In this document: piece after piece, positions 31,482 through 41,037 of the stretch
Layout of the letters: the number at the start of each line of letters is the position of its first letter
Position numbering within the stretch: the stretch's first letter is position 1
Assembly: GCF_047946665.1 (NCBI RefSeq)
Contig: NZ_CP172312.1
Location: 62,001 to 126,000 of the forward strand
Reading direction: 5' to 3'
Origin: Allohahella sp002354735
Lineage (GTDB): Bacteria; Pseudomonadota; Gammaproteobacteria; Pseudomonadales; Oleiphilaceae
Length of the DNA: 64,000 nt
The notes under the pieces: model-generated
The model's database searches: none
Told to the model about the DNA's origin: nothing
What the model saw: the letters and a program-made list of their open reading frames with translations, nothing else
Made by a program: the position numbers and the translations under genes

Positions 31482-34458
31482 TTAACATCCTCGAAATTGA
31501 TGCTCCGCCCTTGTGTTTGAAGATATCATGAATACTTGAGTCCACGAAAAACAATGTTTTCAGATCCTCGGTATGGTGCCAAGTAAGGCCCGTGACACCG
31601 GTATCCGGATAAGTGCCGACTCTATCGCCCCAAGCTCTTCGACTGACGCCATAGACTTCAGTGACATTTACGCCCTGCCTCTCCAGAGCTTCCCAAGCCT
31701 TTGAGAAATCTCCGATCTCTGGCGGTGTAATATCTGTCTCACCAACTCCTCTCATTTCTGCTATTTCTACTCGTTCGACTGAGTATCTAGAAAAATCTGG
31801 AAACCTCAAACCTGCTAATTGAGGATTAGTAGATGGCACGTACGGAACTTCAACAAACTCTGTGCCACCTCGAGATTTTTCAACTGTCATTCCATAGATG
31901 AAAGTATCCGAATCTGCGTCGTAATGAACTGTTCCGCCCCTCTCGATCCAGCCCTCAAATATAGGAGTATTCGTTCCGGCATTCTTGGCGCCGTTAAACT
32001 TACCCCGAGAGTCTAAAGTTACAGGTACGGGATTTTCGAAGTTACTTAAGATAGAAGGTCTGCGAGAGGCAACTCCCGTCACCGATACCTGATCGTCGGC
32101 GACCATTATACCATTCTGAGCAGGCTGATCACCCAACTTCGGATTGCTCTGTATAGCCTCTAGCTCACTACGATAACCTTCGAGCTTTACCTTGAGTCCT
32201 TCGATCGTGTTTCCCCACATCTCTTTCTGCTGAGGCGGGGCCTTGTCCATTCTGGCCTGAGTAACCTCAATGAGCTTTTCGTGCTTCAGCGCTTCGAGCG
32301 CCACGACTTCGCCGTGGGTGCCTGGCTTGAAAGAGATTTCTGACCCGAACGCTCGACGAACAGCCCCCTGCAGGCCGCCGTTATCGATAATCATTCGGGC
32401 TATTTCTGTATGAACCTCGATGGAATCGGAGGTGGCATCAGGACCATGCTCGATTGAGAGGTTACCGTTCTTGGCGTCGAGCTGATTGATCCTTACTGCC
32501 GAACCCATGTCCGGGTTCATGCGCGAGCCGGCGCCAGTCTCGAGCAGGGCGCTGTTCATCTGAGCTCTGAATGAAAATGCGTCAGTAACTTTGCCGCCAC
32601 TGGCTTTGGCTGAGACACCTATCATGCTGCCCCAGAAGGCCATGGATAGACCGTCCTGGAGCCTTTCGCCGGGACTGAGGTTGTCCCAATTTTTGCTCAA
32701 CTCGTAACCTTGATTACCGACACTTGCGGCATCGGTAATCGTTGCAGCGGCATTCAGGCCGCCGGCGCCTCGGGCCATGGTAGGTGCGGCTTGCGAGCCG
32801 GTTTTAGCCAGTACAGTTGCAGTACGTATAGCGCCTGCACCGCCCAGAGTGAGCCCTGAGGCAGCTAGATCAAGCCAGGCTGCACGGGCGTCGGGGTCAC
32901 TCAAGGACAAGGTCTGACCGTGCTCACTACGGTCCACTAACGTAGCAATCTGTTCGCCACCTTGAAAAGCCGCTGAACTCAATGCCACACCCCATGCAGC
33001 TGATACGAACGGGGTCGCCATGCCAGCACTACTGGCCAGGATCACACCGGTTGCGACTACGCCGCCAACTAGCGCCGCGCCGCGAGCGACGTCACCAGCG
33101 TGTTCCCAGAAAGTGTCGCTGACGCCAGGCGTATTCTCGGTGACGAGCTTGAACTGGCCATTGTCCATGCCGCCATCTGCAGGGAAGGTCATCTTGCCGG
33201 GGGGCAACTTATTATCTTTGCGCCAGTTTTCGAAGTTGTCGTAGACGCGACCCTGATTGTCGACAAACTTCTGCTGGCCCTGCTCGCCATCAACCCGGTA
33301 AAGCTGGAGGGCAACTGGGCCGGTCTCTTCGCTGGAGAACTGGATAGGCAAGGTGGCCACCCCAATCTCTCCGCCGCCCATCTGCGCCTGGGCCTTTCGA
33401 ATGCCTTCAGAGATGGTCGTGACGACCGGATCGCCTTTGTAGAGGTTGAGCTCGCCTGCGAGTGCCTTTTTGGTCACTGCAGCCAGTTCATCGTCCGTTC
33501 TCGGCATATCGGACTGCGTGGGCCACTGGAGTTCTCGGCCCAGACCGGCGCCAATCAGGTTTTCAATGTCAGAACTTGAAGCAGCTACGCCAACGCTATG
33601 GTCGCCTCGCTGAGCAAGGGGCTGAAAGGCGAGGGTGGCGTGCGCTTCCAGTACCTGTTTATTCTCCCAGGGCTTGTCACCTTCCGCTGATAACGCGGCT
33701 TTGGCAAAGTCTGGATTATTCGCCAATTCACGCGCAGCCCATAAACGGCTGGCACTGTTGACATCGTTATTCGAAAGCAGTGCTCGTCCGGCTCCACTGG
33801 CCAAGGCTTCAGTGTAAAGCGCGGTGTTTTTTGCGATGGCTTCTGCTGAGTCGCTGCCAGTTTCAGCCAGTGCCTGAGCCATCGACGCCTGCAGACCCGA
33901 GTGCAGCTCCACATGCTCCGCGGGCGTCTTTACGAATATCATCGACAGGAGCGCGTTGCGGTTATCCGAAGGCGGTAGTTCCAGAATCTTGTCGAGGCTC
34001 GCCTTGATTGAATCCGCTGAACCAGCGGCAATTTCTTCAGCAAGTGCCGGTAATTTATTGCTGTCGATAGAGGCCAGTTTGTTGCCCCCGACCGCCGTAT
34101 CGCCAAGCTGGGAACTGGTCAGGATTTCCAGACTGTCAGGGAGCTGAAACGCTTCGACTTCTTGCGGTGTGAGTCGCTGCCCGAGTTCCTGTTCCACATG
34201 GCGATAGTAGTCTTCCGTGTGATAGGACAAGCCAGGCTGCGATAGGCGCTCTATGACGCCCTCGTGCAGGGCCTTGGCGCCGACAGGATCTTGCCGCGCA
34301 CGATCCGCAAGCTCCCGAGCCATGCCTTTCGTGTCGAGCGGACCAAATGTACTTGAGTAGCGAGTTATAAAATCGTCGACGGCCGGGCCGTTAGTGTTCT
34401 TGGGTGCAGGTGAGTTCAGCGGCGCACTAGCCGATGTTTGGGCAATCGCAGTATTCAT
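31474..34458 (-). CDS. putative T3SS-linked toxin with C-terminal WHH nuclease domain (994 aa)
   Basis: The N-terminus (MNTAIAQTSASAPLNSPAPK) is Ser/Ala/Thr/Pro-rich with no signal peptide. Residues 27-75 share a motif with the 437-aa substrate (LDTKGMARELADR versus LDTRGLADRMAEL). A hydrophobic tract at about 457-500 and another at 530-545 suggest membrane insertion. The last about 190 residues form the toxin: GLTWHHTEDLKTLFFVDSSI with W960-H961-H962, then H977 and H982-K-GG, the signature of the HNH/Endonuclease VII WHH family. These cut nucleic acid. DNA coding for this end is more AT-rich than the rest. A SUKH gene overlaps the stop. A double CTAGGG box precedes the gene. Delivery by the T3SS is inferred. 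Confidence 0.85.
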   Translation of the reverse strand: MNTAIAQTSASAPLNSPAPKNTNGPAVDDFITRYSSTFGPLDTKGMARELADRARQDPVGAKALHEGVIERLSQPGLSYHTEDYYRHVEQELGQRLTPQEVEAFQLPDSLEILTSSQLGDTAVGGNKLASIDSNKLPALAEEIAAGSADSIKASLDKILELPPSDNRNALLSMIFVKTPAEHVELHSGLQASMAQALAETGSDSAEAIAKNTALYTEALASGAGRALLSNNDVNSASRLWAARELANNPDFAKAALSAEGDKPWENKQVLEAHATLAFQPLAQRGDHSVGVAASSSDIENLIGAGLGRELQWPTQSDMPRTDDELAAVTKKALAGELNLYKGDPVVTTISEGIRKAQAQMGGGEIGVATLPIQFSSEETGPVALQLYRVDGEQGQQKFVDNQGRVYDNFENWRKDNKLPPGKMTFPADGGMDNGQFKLVTENTPGVSDTFWEHAGDVARGAALVGGVVATGVILASSAGMATPFVSAAWGVALSSAAFQGGEQIATLVDRSEHGQTLSLSDPDARAAWLDLAASGLTLGGAGAIRTATVLAKTGSQAAPTMARGAGGLNAAATITDAASVGNQGYELSKNWDNLSPGERLQDGLSMAFWGSMIGVSAKASGGKVTDAFSFRAQMNSALLETGAGSRMNPDMGSAVRINQLDAKNGNLSIEHGPDATSDSIEVHTEIARMIIDNGGLQGAVRRAFGSEISFKPGTHGEVVALEALKHEKLIEVTQARMDKAPPQQKEMWGNTIEGLKVKLEGYRSELEAIQSNPKLGDQPAQNGIMVADDQVSVTGVASRRPSILSNFENPVPVTLDSRGKFNGAKNAGTNTPIFEGWIERGGTVHYDADSDTFIYGMTVEKSRGGTEFVEVPYVPSTNPQLAGLRFPDFSRYSVERVEIAEMRGVGETDITPPEIGDFSKAWEALERQGVNVTEVYGVSRRAWGDRVGTYPDTGVTGLTWHHTEDLKTLFFVDSSIHDIFKHKGGASISRMLND

Positions 34459-34495
34459 CGTAACGACCTTGTCACATGAGGGCGGTTTGGCTGCG

Positions 34496-34556
34496 ATATT
34501 ACAAAAGGCTGAAGAGCCGCATAACTAGGGCGGACCCTAGCTAGGGTTTACCCTAG
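34496..34556. promoter_or_regulatory. double CTAGGG palindrome upstream of the WHH toxin gene
   Basis: Two abutting boxes: 34525-34540 (spacer CGGA) and 34541-34556 (spacer TTTA). Leftward, TAATAT (34496-34501 in complement) is exactly 23 bp from the box. Rightward, toward the lipoprotein at 34692, a weaker TAAGCT (34581-34586) lies 24 bp away. Confidence 0.82.
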
Positions 34557-34691
34557 GTGCCGGGTGAGTGATGAAGGGCGTAAGCTGTGCGGGGCGCGTT
34601 TGTGTCTTGTGGCCGTCTAACGAATGGAAGCTCTCCTGCGCGTTAGGGCAGACGGCATGAAATGGATCGAGTCTTGGAAAAGGATTTCAGC

Positions 34692-36668
34692 ATGGACAGG
34701 GTACTTCGTCCCAAGGTTCTCTCGCGGCTGACAGTTGCTGTATTTGCCGTGGGTCTTGGCGCTTGCGGTGGAGGCGGGGGTGGAGGTTCCGGCAAGGCGG
34801 GGCAGCAAGGTGCTGCTGGTGTGCCTTCTACAAAGGGTATCGCTGGTGGCCTTCCAGGGTCGCTGTTTTACGCCGAGCAATACAAAACCCTGCGAGTGGA
34901 AGTCGATACAGGCTTCGTCGAATACGTCTCTCCGCGTCTGAAGAAGCCGTGGTTCAGTCCCGACGGCGAAAACCTGGTGTGGCATACCGACGACGATGAT
35001 CAGTATGTTCTGTACGTCGGGAAATCCGACGGCCGGCTTTTGACCAGTCTCAGGCTGGGCTTCACATTATTCAGCCAGTCCAAGTTATCGCCAGACAAGC
35101 AAATGGTCGCAGTCGGCTACGAGTTCGCCAATGGCACTCGCGGCGTTGCGATTTATCGGGTCTCCGATTGGAAGCTCATAAGGAACTTTGAGGATAGTGC
35201 TGATCGTATCCATAACACGTTCGACTGGATGCCCGACGGCTCGTTCGTGTTCACCGTAAATCATGGATTTTTTAAACTTGATATCGTCGGCACCGGCGGG
35301 CTGATTAATGGACAACCCGCTCTGATTACTGATCTGGGTGGAGGAAGCCCAACCAGGCTCAGTTTGAGCCACGATGGTAGCAAGATGGCGTTTGATATGG
35401 TGGCCGATGATGGCTATCGGCACTTGTTCACGATGAGCATTGATGGCAGCGGATTATCACAACTTACCGACAGCTATCAGGACTCTGAATATGAAGCGAC
35501 GTGGTCGCCGGATGGCAATGCGATCGCGTTTCGTCATGGCGATGCCTGGCTGGGATGTCAGATCGGCCTTACCAGTTCACTGTGCTATGGTGACTGCCCG
35601 GACGTACTGATAGTCCCGGCAGAGGCGGTCAAAATCAAAGTGGCCGAAGGCGTGCGCTCTAGCGATGTCATATACCCACGAGCGCTCCATGAGGACAAAT
35701 TGATAGGATTGATCTGTCCAGAAGAGGCGCCAAGCTGGACACGAAACCCGTCAGTACCGGCTGCCGAATTCGGCAAAATGCGGGACTACAAGCAGTTCAA
35801 TCTGGGTCTTGGCGGGAGTCTGTATTCGGTCACTCGAGAGGGACGGCCAACCGCCGTTGACCTGAAGACAGGCCAACATGCTCTTCTTCCCTGGTTTGAA
35901 GAGCAGGGCATGGCGGTTCCTTACTTTGCGAGGGAATCCGGGGAGATGTTTTCACTGCAGAGCTCGCCGCGCTATCACCAGAACGCTCATCAGGTGGTGG
36001 TCAGAAAACCCAATGGTGATGAAGTCACGTCCTTCCTCTTGCCCAAATCCGAAAATACCGGGGTGCCGATACCATCACCAGACGGCAAACGAATTGCGAT
36101 AAGTAGAATGCTCCCTAACGCTGACGGGAATACTGAACAGGTCATTACTATCTTCAATCGCGACCGAATTACCGATGCCAGTCAGGAGTTCGCAGGATTC
36201 CACCGTGCTGCCTGGTTGCCGGATGGCAGGCTGTTGCTGACTAAAGCTGGAGAAGTGTTTATCAGCTTCGATCCTCTGGACGATTCGACCAGCAGTGATG
36301 ATATGCAGCGAGTCACCGACCTTGGAGCCTTTATCTATGATGTGGCGGTTAGCCCTGATGGTACGAGGCTCGCTGTTTCGATGTTGAATCGCGTCTACAC
36401 AGTCAACATCGATGGCTCGAAACTGACACAATTAACCGCTTCCGACGGTCCTGTTTTCAATCCCATGTGGTCTGCAGATGGTGGCTATATCCTGGTGCGG
36501 AAAACCATCCTGAGCACGCTTAATTCTGTGTTCGCTATACCTTCCGATGCAGTGCGTGCATTTGTCGGGTTCAAAACGATTGTCCCTACAAGCGCTGTTC
36601 TGTTGAAAGATCACCGGGGGCGGGTTATCGAAAGTGACTATCAGGTACAGTGGTTCGAAGCGCTGTAA
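34692..36668 (+). CDS. double-length beta-propeller lipoprotein (658 aa)
   Basis: Start is the ATG at 34692, preceded by AAAGGA; an in-frame ATG at 34662 lacks a site. The signal ends with lipobox GLGACGGGG. Two TolB-like propeller halves are visible: the first begins GLPGSLFYAEQYKTLRVEVD and the second begins GLGGSLYSVTREGRPTAVDL, each followed by repeats such as WFSPDGENLVWH, TWSPDGNAIAFR and AVSPDGTRLAVS. It looks like an internal duplication of the family seen at 29539. It is divergent from the WHH toxin gene and could use the same double palindrome. Confidence 0.78.
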   Translation: MDRVLRPKVLSRLTVAVFAVGLGACGGGGGGGSGKAGQQGAAGVPSTKGIAGGLPGSLFYAEQYKTLRVEVDTGFVEYVSPRLKKPWFSPDGENLVWHTDDDDQYVLYVGKSDGRLLTSLRLGFTLFSQSKLSPDKQMVAVGYEFANGTRGVAIYRVSDWKLIRNFEDSADRIHNTFDWMPDGSFVFTVNHGFFKLDIVGTGGLINGQPALITDLGGGSPTRLSLSHDGSKMAFDMVADDGYRHLFTMSIDGSGLSQLTDSYQDSEYEATWSPDGNAIAFRHGDAWLGCQIGLTSSLCYGDCPDVLIVPAEAVKIKVAEGVRSSDVIYPRALHEDKLIGLICPEEAPSWTRNPSVPAAEFGKMRDYKQFNLGLGGSLYSVTREGRPTAVDLKTGQHALLPWFEEQGMAVPYFARESGEMFSLQSSPRYHQNAHQVVVRKPNGDEVTSFLLPKSENTGVPIPSPDGKRIAISRMLPNADGNTEQVITIFNRDRITDASQEFAGFHRAAWLPDGRLLLTKAGEVFISFDPLDDSTSSDDMQRVTDLGAFIYDVAVSPDGTRLAVSMLNRVYTVNIDGSKLTQLTASDGPVFNPMWSADGGYILVRKTILSTLNSVFAIPSDAVRAFVGFKTIVPTSAVLLKDHRGRVIESDYQVQWFEAL

Positions 36669-36821
36669 GACTTTACCGAGGGAAAGGCCATTCGTCTGCA
36701 GCGAACGATTGCTCAGGCATGTTCCGGGTCACGCCAAGCTGACCACCTGGCATTCATATTGGTTGTCGGCTCCAGTTACATGAGGGCGGCAATTCCTCAA
36801 TTATGCAATCAAGGAGGCCTA

Positions 36822-37858
36822 GTGCCAGCAAAAGAGATTTTCAGAGCTGCCGCTCTTTGCGTCCCACTCGTTGTGTCAGCATGCGGGTCGGGGTCTTCGA
36901 ATAGCGGATCTCCGAGAGAAGTGGGAGCTTCGCCGGAGAAAGAGATCAACCGAGGCATCCACGGTACGATTTTCTATAAATCGGCTGCCAAGGTCAGCGC
37001 CCTGGACCTCCAGAACCAAATCCGCGAAATTTTTATAACGAACGTTTGATTCAGGGGTTGTCAGCTACTCCAGATGGCCGCATACAAGCACTCACCACTC
37101 GCGGCCCGGACAGCTTCACTGGTGCTGTACGATTGTTCACCGCCACTGGCGAGCTAGTATCGGAATTTCTGTATCCTACTTTTGCGGTGAGTGATCCGGC
37201 CATCTCACCTGATGGTCGGTTCATCGCTATCATCTTAGAGCCCCGGAATAATCAACAGGACTACGGTGTCCATATTTACTCACCGGAAGGACAGCTGCTG
37301 CGAATCATCAGAGACTCCGCGACAGAAGGTCGTTTAGCATCGAGTGTTACATGGACCGTGGATGGTAAACTCGCGATCAGCTATACCAGTCGTGGGGTAT
37401 TCATAGTCGAGGATTTGTTGGCAGGTGAGCCTCGCCTCCTCGTAAATACGCCCAATTACACGATGATGAATATCAACTTCAGTCCGAGAACGGATCAGTT
37501 GGCGTTCAGGTCTTCTCTCGACTCACAACTGTATGTTTATAGCAGCGAAACAGGAAAAGTCCGCCAAGTGACCAAGCACAATGGCCCGGAAATCAACGAT
37601 CCTGAGGAGAGAATTACTGGGTTCGATTGGTCGCCCGATGAACGGTTCTTTGTGGCAACGATTACTAGCTACCTTGACGATGATTGCCAGAACTCAACCG
37701 CTGTTATTATTGAAGCTGATGCCAACGCAGCACTATTGCCAGACAATACGTTCCGCAGTAGCTACACGAGCGATGACATTTTCACTGTTCAACAGTTTTT
37801 CTCCACGGTCTACATTAGCCTTACCTGTACACTCGGCTCGGTGACGTGGAGTGAATAA
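36822..37858 (+). pseudogene. frameshifted beta-propeller lipoprotein
   Basis: A GTG at 36822 with AAGGAGG five bases upstream opens a lipoprotein signal (VVSACGSG) and GIHGTIFYKSAAKVSALDLQ, then stops at 37047-37049. From about 37031 the -1 frame stays open to 37858 and encodes the rest of the propeller (SPDGRFIAIILE, DWSPDERFFVATI), colinear with the 29539 protein. The break falls in a run of five T residues (37030-37034). A sequencing error, a real frameshift mutation, or a phase-variable tract are all possible. The repeats downstream are well conserved, so loss is recent or the shift is not fatal. Confidence 0.72.
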
Positions 37859-38118
37859 CAATCGTTTCGACGCGGCTGTTTGATATACGCCGCCCAAAGT
37901 CCGGCTTCGATGGCGCCTGCGGTCAATAAGCCGATTCAGTTGCGCCGAAGGCTAACTTCAATTCTGGCGTTGGATGTGTGACGCCAACGATTCGACAGAA
38001 CCACGCCCCGAAACCAACCCAAAAGCCGATTGCCTCTTTCCCAAGCTCTCCCTATCATGCAGCCTGCCGGGGCCTGACTCAGAGCTCACAAAATAATCAA
38101 ATCACACAAGGATGTCTT

Positions 38119-39138
38119 ATGTTCGAACGTAAACAATGTTTCGCACTCTGCTTGGTTTTGCTCGCTGGTTGTGGCAGCGATGGCAAGAGCGGTGATGATA
38201 AGGTGCAGGCGCCAGCGGTCACAGACAGTTCGAGTCAGGGCGGCTCAGAGCTTGGCGTGGCAGGTGAAGCCACGTTGCTCGAAGGCACGTGGTTGGCTGA
38301 GTGTAGCCCCGGACAGGGCGGCGAAATTGCTGAGGGCTCCAGTCGCCAGAGCAGGATATTCGACAAGAACCGCTTCGAAATGGTCGTGAATTTTTATGAC
38401 GACCCAGACTGCACGACACCCTCCACGACCACGGAAGCACAACGATTGGGTGGCACCTTTGCCATCGGAACAGCCGTTGCCACTACTGATGGGCTCCAGG
38501 CCAATGCGCTCGACATGCAGATAGATCCTGTATCCGAAGATGCGCCAGCGTCCACCCAGTACGATATTTTCTATGTTGATTCGACCGGGCTCTACTTTGG
38601 CAATGAGTTTGCCGCGACACCTGAAACCCGTACCACAACGCTCGATCTGGCTAGAGTCTTCGTGCTTCAGGGTGGTGCGGATGATGTGCCAGTCAGTGGT
38701 ACGGATGGGACCGATCCAGAAGTCCCTGGGGATAGCAGCGCGGTCGCTCAGGCGCTCGTTGGCCAGTGGAAGGGACAATGCGTAGAGAACTCGACGAGTC
38801 GTGGCACAACACACTATGCCGGCGCGTATAACTTTACTGAAAGCGGCGTCGAATATCTGACTTATGCGTATGACAATGCAGACTGTGTTGGAGAGCCCAC
38901 CGCCATCAAGACCGCCGTTAGTGGAGAGTACACACTCGGGTCGACGGTCACTACGACAGAAGGTATGCAGGCCACTGAAATAGGTTTCGAGTTTTCGGAA
39001 CTGAACGGCGAGGCATACAGTTTCGAAAGAACGGATATTCTAGCCGTTGAAGCCGGTTCCCTCTATCTGGGCGGCAAGCTCGAGAACGGTGGCCGAACCA
39101 ATTCGCTAAATCTCGACCGTCCTTTTGTAAGTCAGTAG
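38119..39138 (+). CDS. lipoprotein with two repeated domains (MFERKQ family, copy 2)
   Basis: This 339-aa protein starts MFERKQCFALCLVLLAGCGS, nearly identical to the 23399 copy, and has the same two-domain plan (LEGTWLAECSPGQGGEIAEG and LVGQWKGQC), but with a shorter linker. AAGGA precedes the ATG. It ends with the same TNSLNLDRP-like tail. The two copies lie about 14 kb apart and flank the substrate and propeller genes. Function unknown. Confidence 0.78.
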   Translation: MFERKQCFALCLVLLAGCGSDGKSGDDKVQAPAVTDSSSQGGSELGVAGEATLLEGTWLAECSPGQGGEIAEGSSRQSRIFDKNRFEMVVNFYDDPDCTTPSTTTEAQRLGGTFAIGTAVATTDGLQANALDMQIDPVSEDAPASTQYDIFYVDSTGLYFGNEFAATPETRTTTLDLARVFVLQGGADDVPVSGTDGTDPEVPGDSSAVAQALVGQWKGQCVENSTSRGTTHYAGAYNFTESGVEYLTYAYDNADCVGEPTAIKTAVSGEYTLGSTVTTTEGMQATEIGFEFSELNGEAYSFERTDILAVEAGSLYLGGKLENGGRTNSLNLDRPFVSQ

Positions 39139-39447
39139 TCTTTAGGCATGCGTCGGTTGCTGCGCAACTGACGCTATCCACGGTTCGCCTGTAGGTCCCC
39201 TCCCGCGCTGATCGGCGCAGTCATCAAGCAGTACAAAAAACAGACCGGGCTCGGTGCGCCGGCTTACATTAAGTATCCTGCCTCTGCCACGGTCTTCCCC
39301 GCATTCCTCTGAAAGTGTCATCCTCATTACCGTGCATCAGCGACATTCCGGCAGAAGATGCAATCGCAAAATCGAACTTCGACTAATCGTTGACAAAGAC
39401 TTTTGCCGAGCTATTAATGACTAATACTTCCCACCGGACCGAGCCAG
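39139..39447. promoter_or_regulatory. intergenic region with sigma-70-type promoter
   Basis: A stem-loop (39150-39174, GCGTC..GACGC) follows the lipoprotein gene. Further on, TTGACA (39390-39395) and TATTAA (39412-39417), 16 bp apart, form a good housekeeping promoter for the next gene at 39448. No gene is seen in this 309-bp stretch. Confidence 0.6.
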
Positions 39448-41037
39448 ATGCTACGTGTCGTTCGTTATTTCATAACCATTACTCTGATGGCTGCTCTCGC
39501 AGGCGCTTTTGGTGTAAGCGCTGAAATACCATCGGAGCCGGGAAGCGCTGGCCAGATCCAGGAGCGCGCCGCTTCGTCAGATAAGCCGTACCTGGTCTCC
39601 ACGCAAACCCATCCAAAGGTGGCGCGTGAATTCAGAATTTCATTCGGCCCATGGGCGCCTTTTACCCATATTGAAATTAACAGCGGCGGCATCCTCGCGT
39701 CGCTCGCAGAGGCAGCATTTGCCAATCAGGGCTACGCCGTCAGTTTTTATCAGACGGACTGGCCTCATGCGTTGGAGATAACCAAATCCGGCAAGGTGGA
39801 TGCCACCGTTGGCTGGCTCCATTCAGAAGAGAGGGCAAGCGAAACCCTCTATTCAGACTCGATCGCTTACACCACTAATGTCATCTTCCACCATAAAGAT
39901 CTGGATATCAGCTGGGACACATTGACTGACTTTTCCGCTCTAAGAGTCGGTGTTACCGCTGGATACTCTTATGGCACAGACTTTGACGAGGCCGTTCGCA
40001 AGAAGGTCTTGAAGGTGTCTTCCGCAGCAAGCGACGCGGCAAACCTCGAGCGGCTTATCAAGGGTGAGATCGATCTGTTCCCGGTCGATGCGCTGGTGGG
40101 CGAGCATTTGCTCGAGACACTCTTCCCGTTGGATGCAGACTCCCTGGTCTATGATGAGAATCCTCTGCTGCAGGAACCAGTGCATCTGCTCGTTTCACGA
40201 GATCATCCGGAAGCACAGAAGATTATCCAGATATTCAATCGGGGATTGCGAGCAATCAAATCCTCCGGTCTGTATGAAAAGACCCTGCAGGATATGAAAA
40301 TTGTTTTAGCCGTTGAGCGCATGAAGGTGTACACAGAGGAGTATGCGCCCTTTAACTATCTTGATAGTGAAGGGCAGTTGAGGGGTATGGCGGTTGATAT
40401 CTTCAGCCAGCTCACAGGCATCATCGGTGCGCGCAACAAGACCAGTGTGGATAGTGTGTTCCCGTGGGCCCGTGCTTACAAAGAGGCACAACGGAGCCGC
40501 AATTCCGTGCTATTTGCGATAACCAGAACGCCCCAGCGAGAGAAGTTGTTCAAGTGGGTGGGTCCGATCGTTCGCTCGAATATCGTTTTGACTGCAAGGA
40601 AAGACCGCGGCTTTTCCGGGAGGCCCCCAGAAAATCTGGATGCCGTTCGAATATGCGTTATTCGAGACGATGTTGGCGAGCAGTTATTGCTACAGAGGGG
40701 TGTTCCAGCGGGCACCTTATTCTACGTGAATAGCCCCCGTAACTGCGCGGCCATGTTGCACGCTGGCCGTGTGGATTTATGGGCCTATGGAAAGGAGCCT
40801 GCTCGATGGTATCTCACACAGGAAGGCGCTGATCTCAACGAATTCGAAGAGACCTTCATGCTAGAGGAGTCCTCGCAATACCTGGCGTTCAATCCCAAGG
40901 TGCCGGATGCGGTCGTGGGACGATTTCAGGAAGCCCTGGACTTTTTGCGCCTGTCTGGTGGGCTGAAAGAAGTGCTGGATAATTATCGGAATGCGCGCCC
41001 GGAAAGTGTTCGAGCCCCGCTGGAGAAGTTGCAGTAG
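39448..41037 (+). CDS. periplasmic protein with two fused solute-binding domains
   Basis: The 529-aa product has a signal peptide (ALAGAFGVSAE) and two extracellular solute-binding family 3 domains: residues about 60-285 (FRISFGPWAPFTHIEINSGG, DATVGWLHSEERAS) and about 290-510 (KVYTEEYAPFNYLDSEGQLR, LFAITRTPQREKLFKWVGPI). Each domain alone is the size of a full binding protein. No ABC permease or ATPase gene lies nearby, and no kinase or cyclase domain follows, so it may be a free periplasmic sensor or orphan binder. Confidence 0.85.
   Translation: MLRVVRYFITITLMAALAGAFGVSAEIPSEPGSAGQIQERAASSDKPYLVSTQTHPKVAREFRISFGPWAPFTHIEINSGGILASLAEAAFANQGYAVSFYQTDWPHALEITKSGKVDATVGWLHSEERASETLYSDSIAYTTNVIFHHKDLDISWDTLTDFSALRVGVTAGYSYGTDFDEAVRKKVLKVSSAASDAANLERLIKGEIDLFPVDALVGEHLLETLFPLDADSLVYDENPLLQEPVHLLVSRDHPEAQKIIQIFNRGLRAIKSSGLYEKTLQDMKIVLAVERMKVYTEEYAPFNYLDSEGQLRGMAVDIFSQLTGIIGARNKTSVDSVFPWARAYKEAQRSRNSVLFAITRTPQREKLFKWVGPIVRSNIVLTARKDRGFSGRPPENLDAVRICVIRDDVGEQLLLQRGVPAGTLFYVNSPRNCAAMLHAGRVDLWAYGKEPARWYLTQEGADLNEFEETFMLEESSQYLAFNPKVPDAVVGRFQEALDFLRLSGGLKEVLDNYRNARPESVRAPLEKLQ

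Noticed and set aside
37022..37049. Programmed -1 frameshift joining the two halves of the propeller lipoprotein
   Set aside because: The bases do not form a canonical slippery heptamer in the zero frame and no stimulatory stem was noticed, so mutation or sequencing error is preferred.
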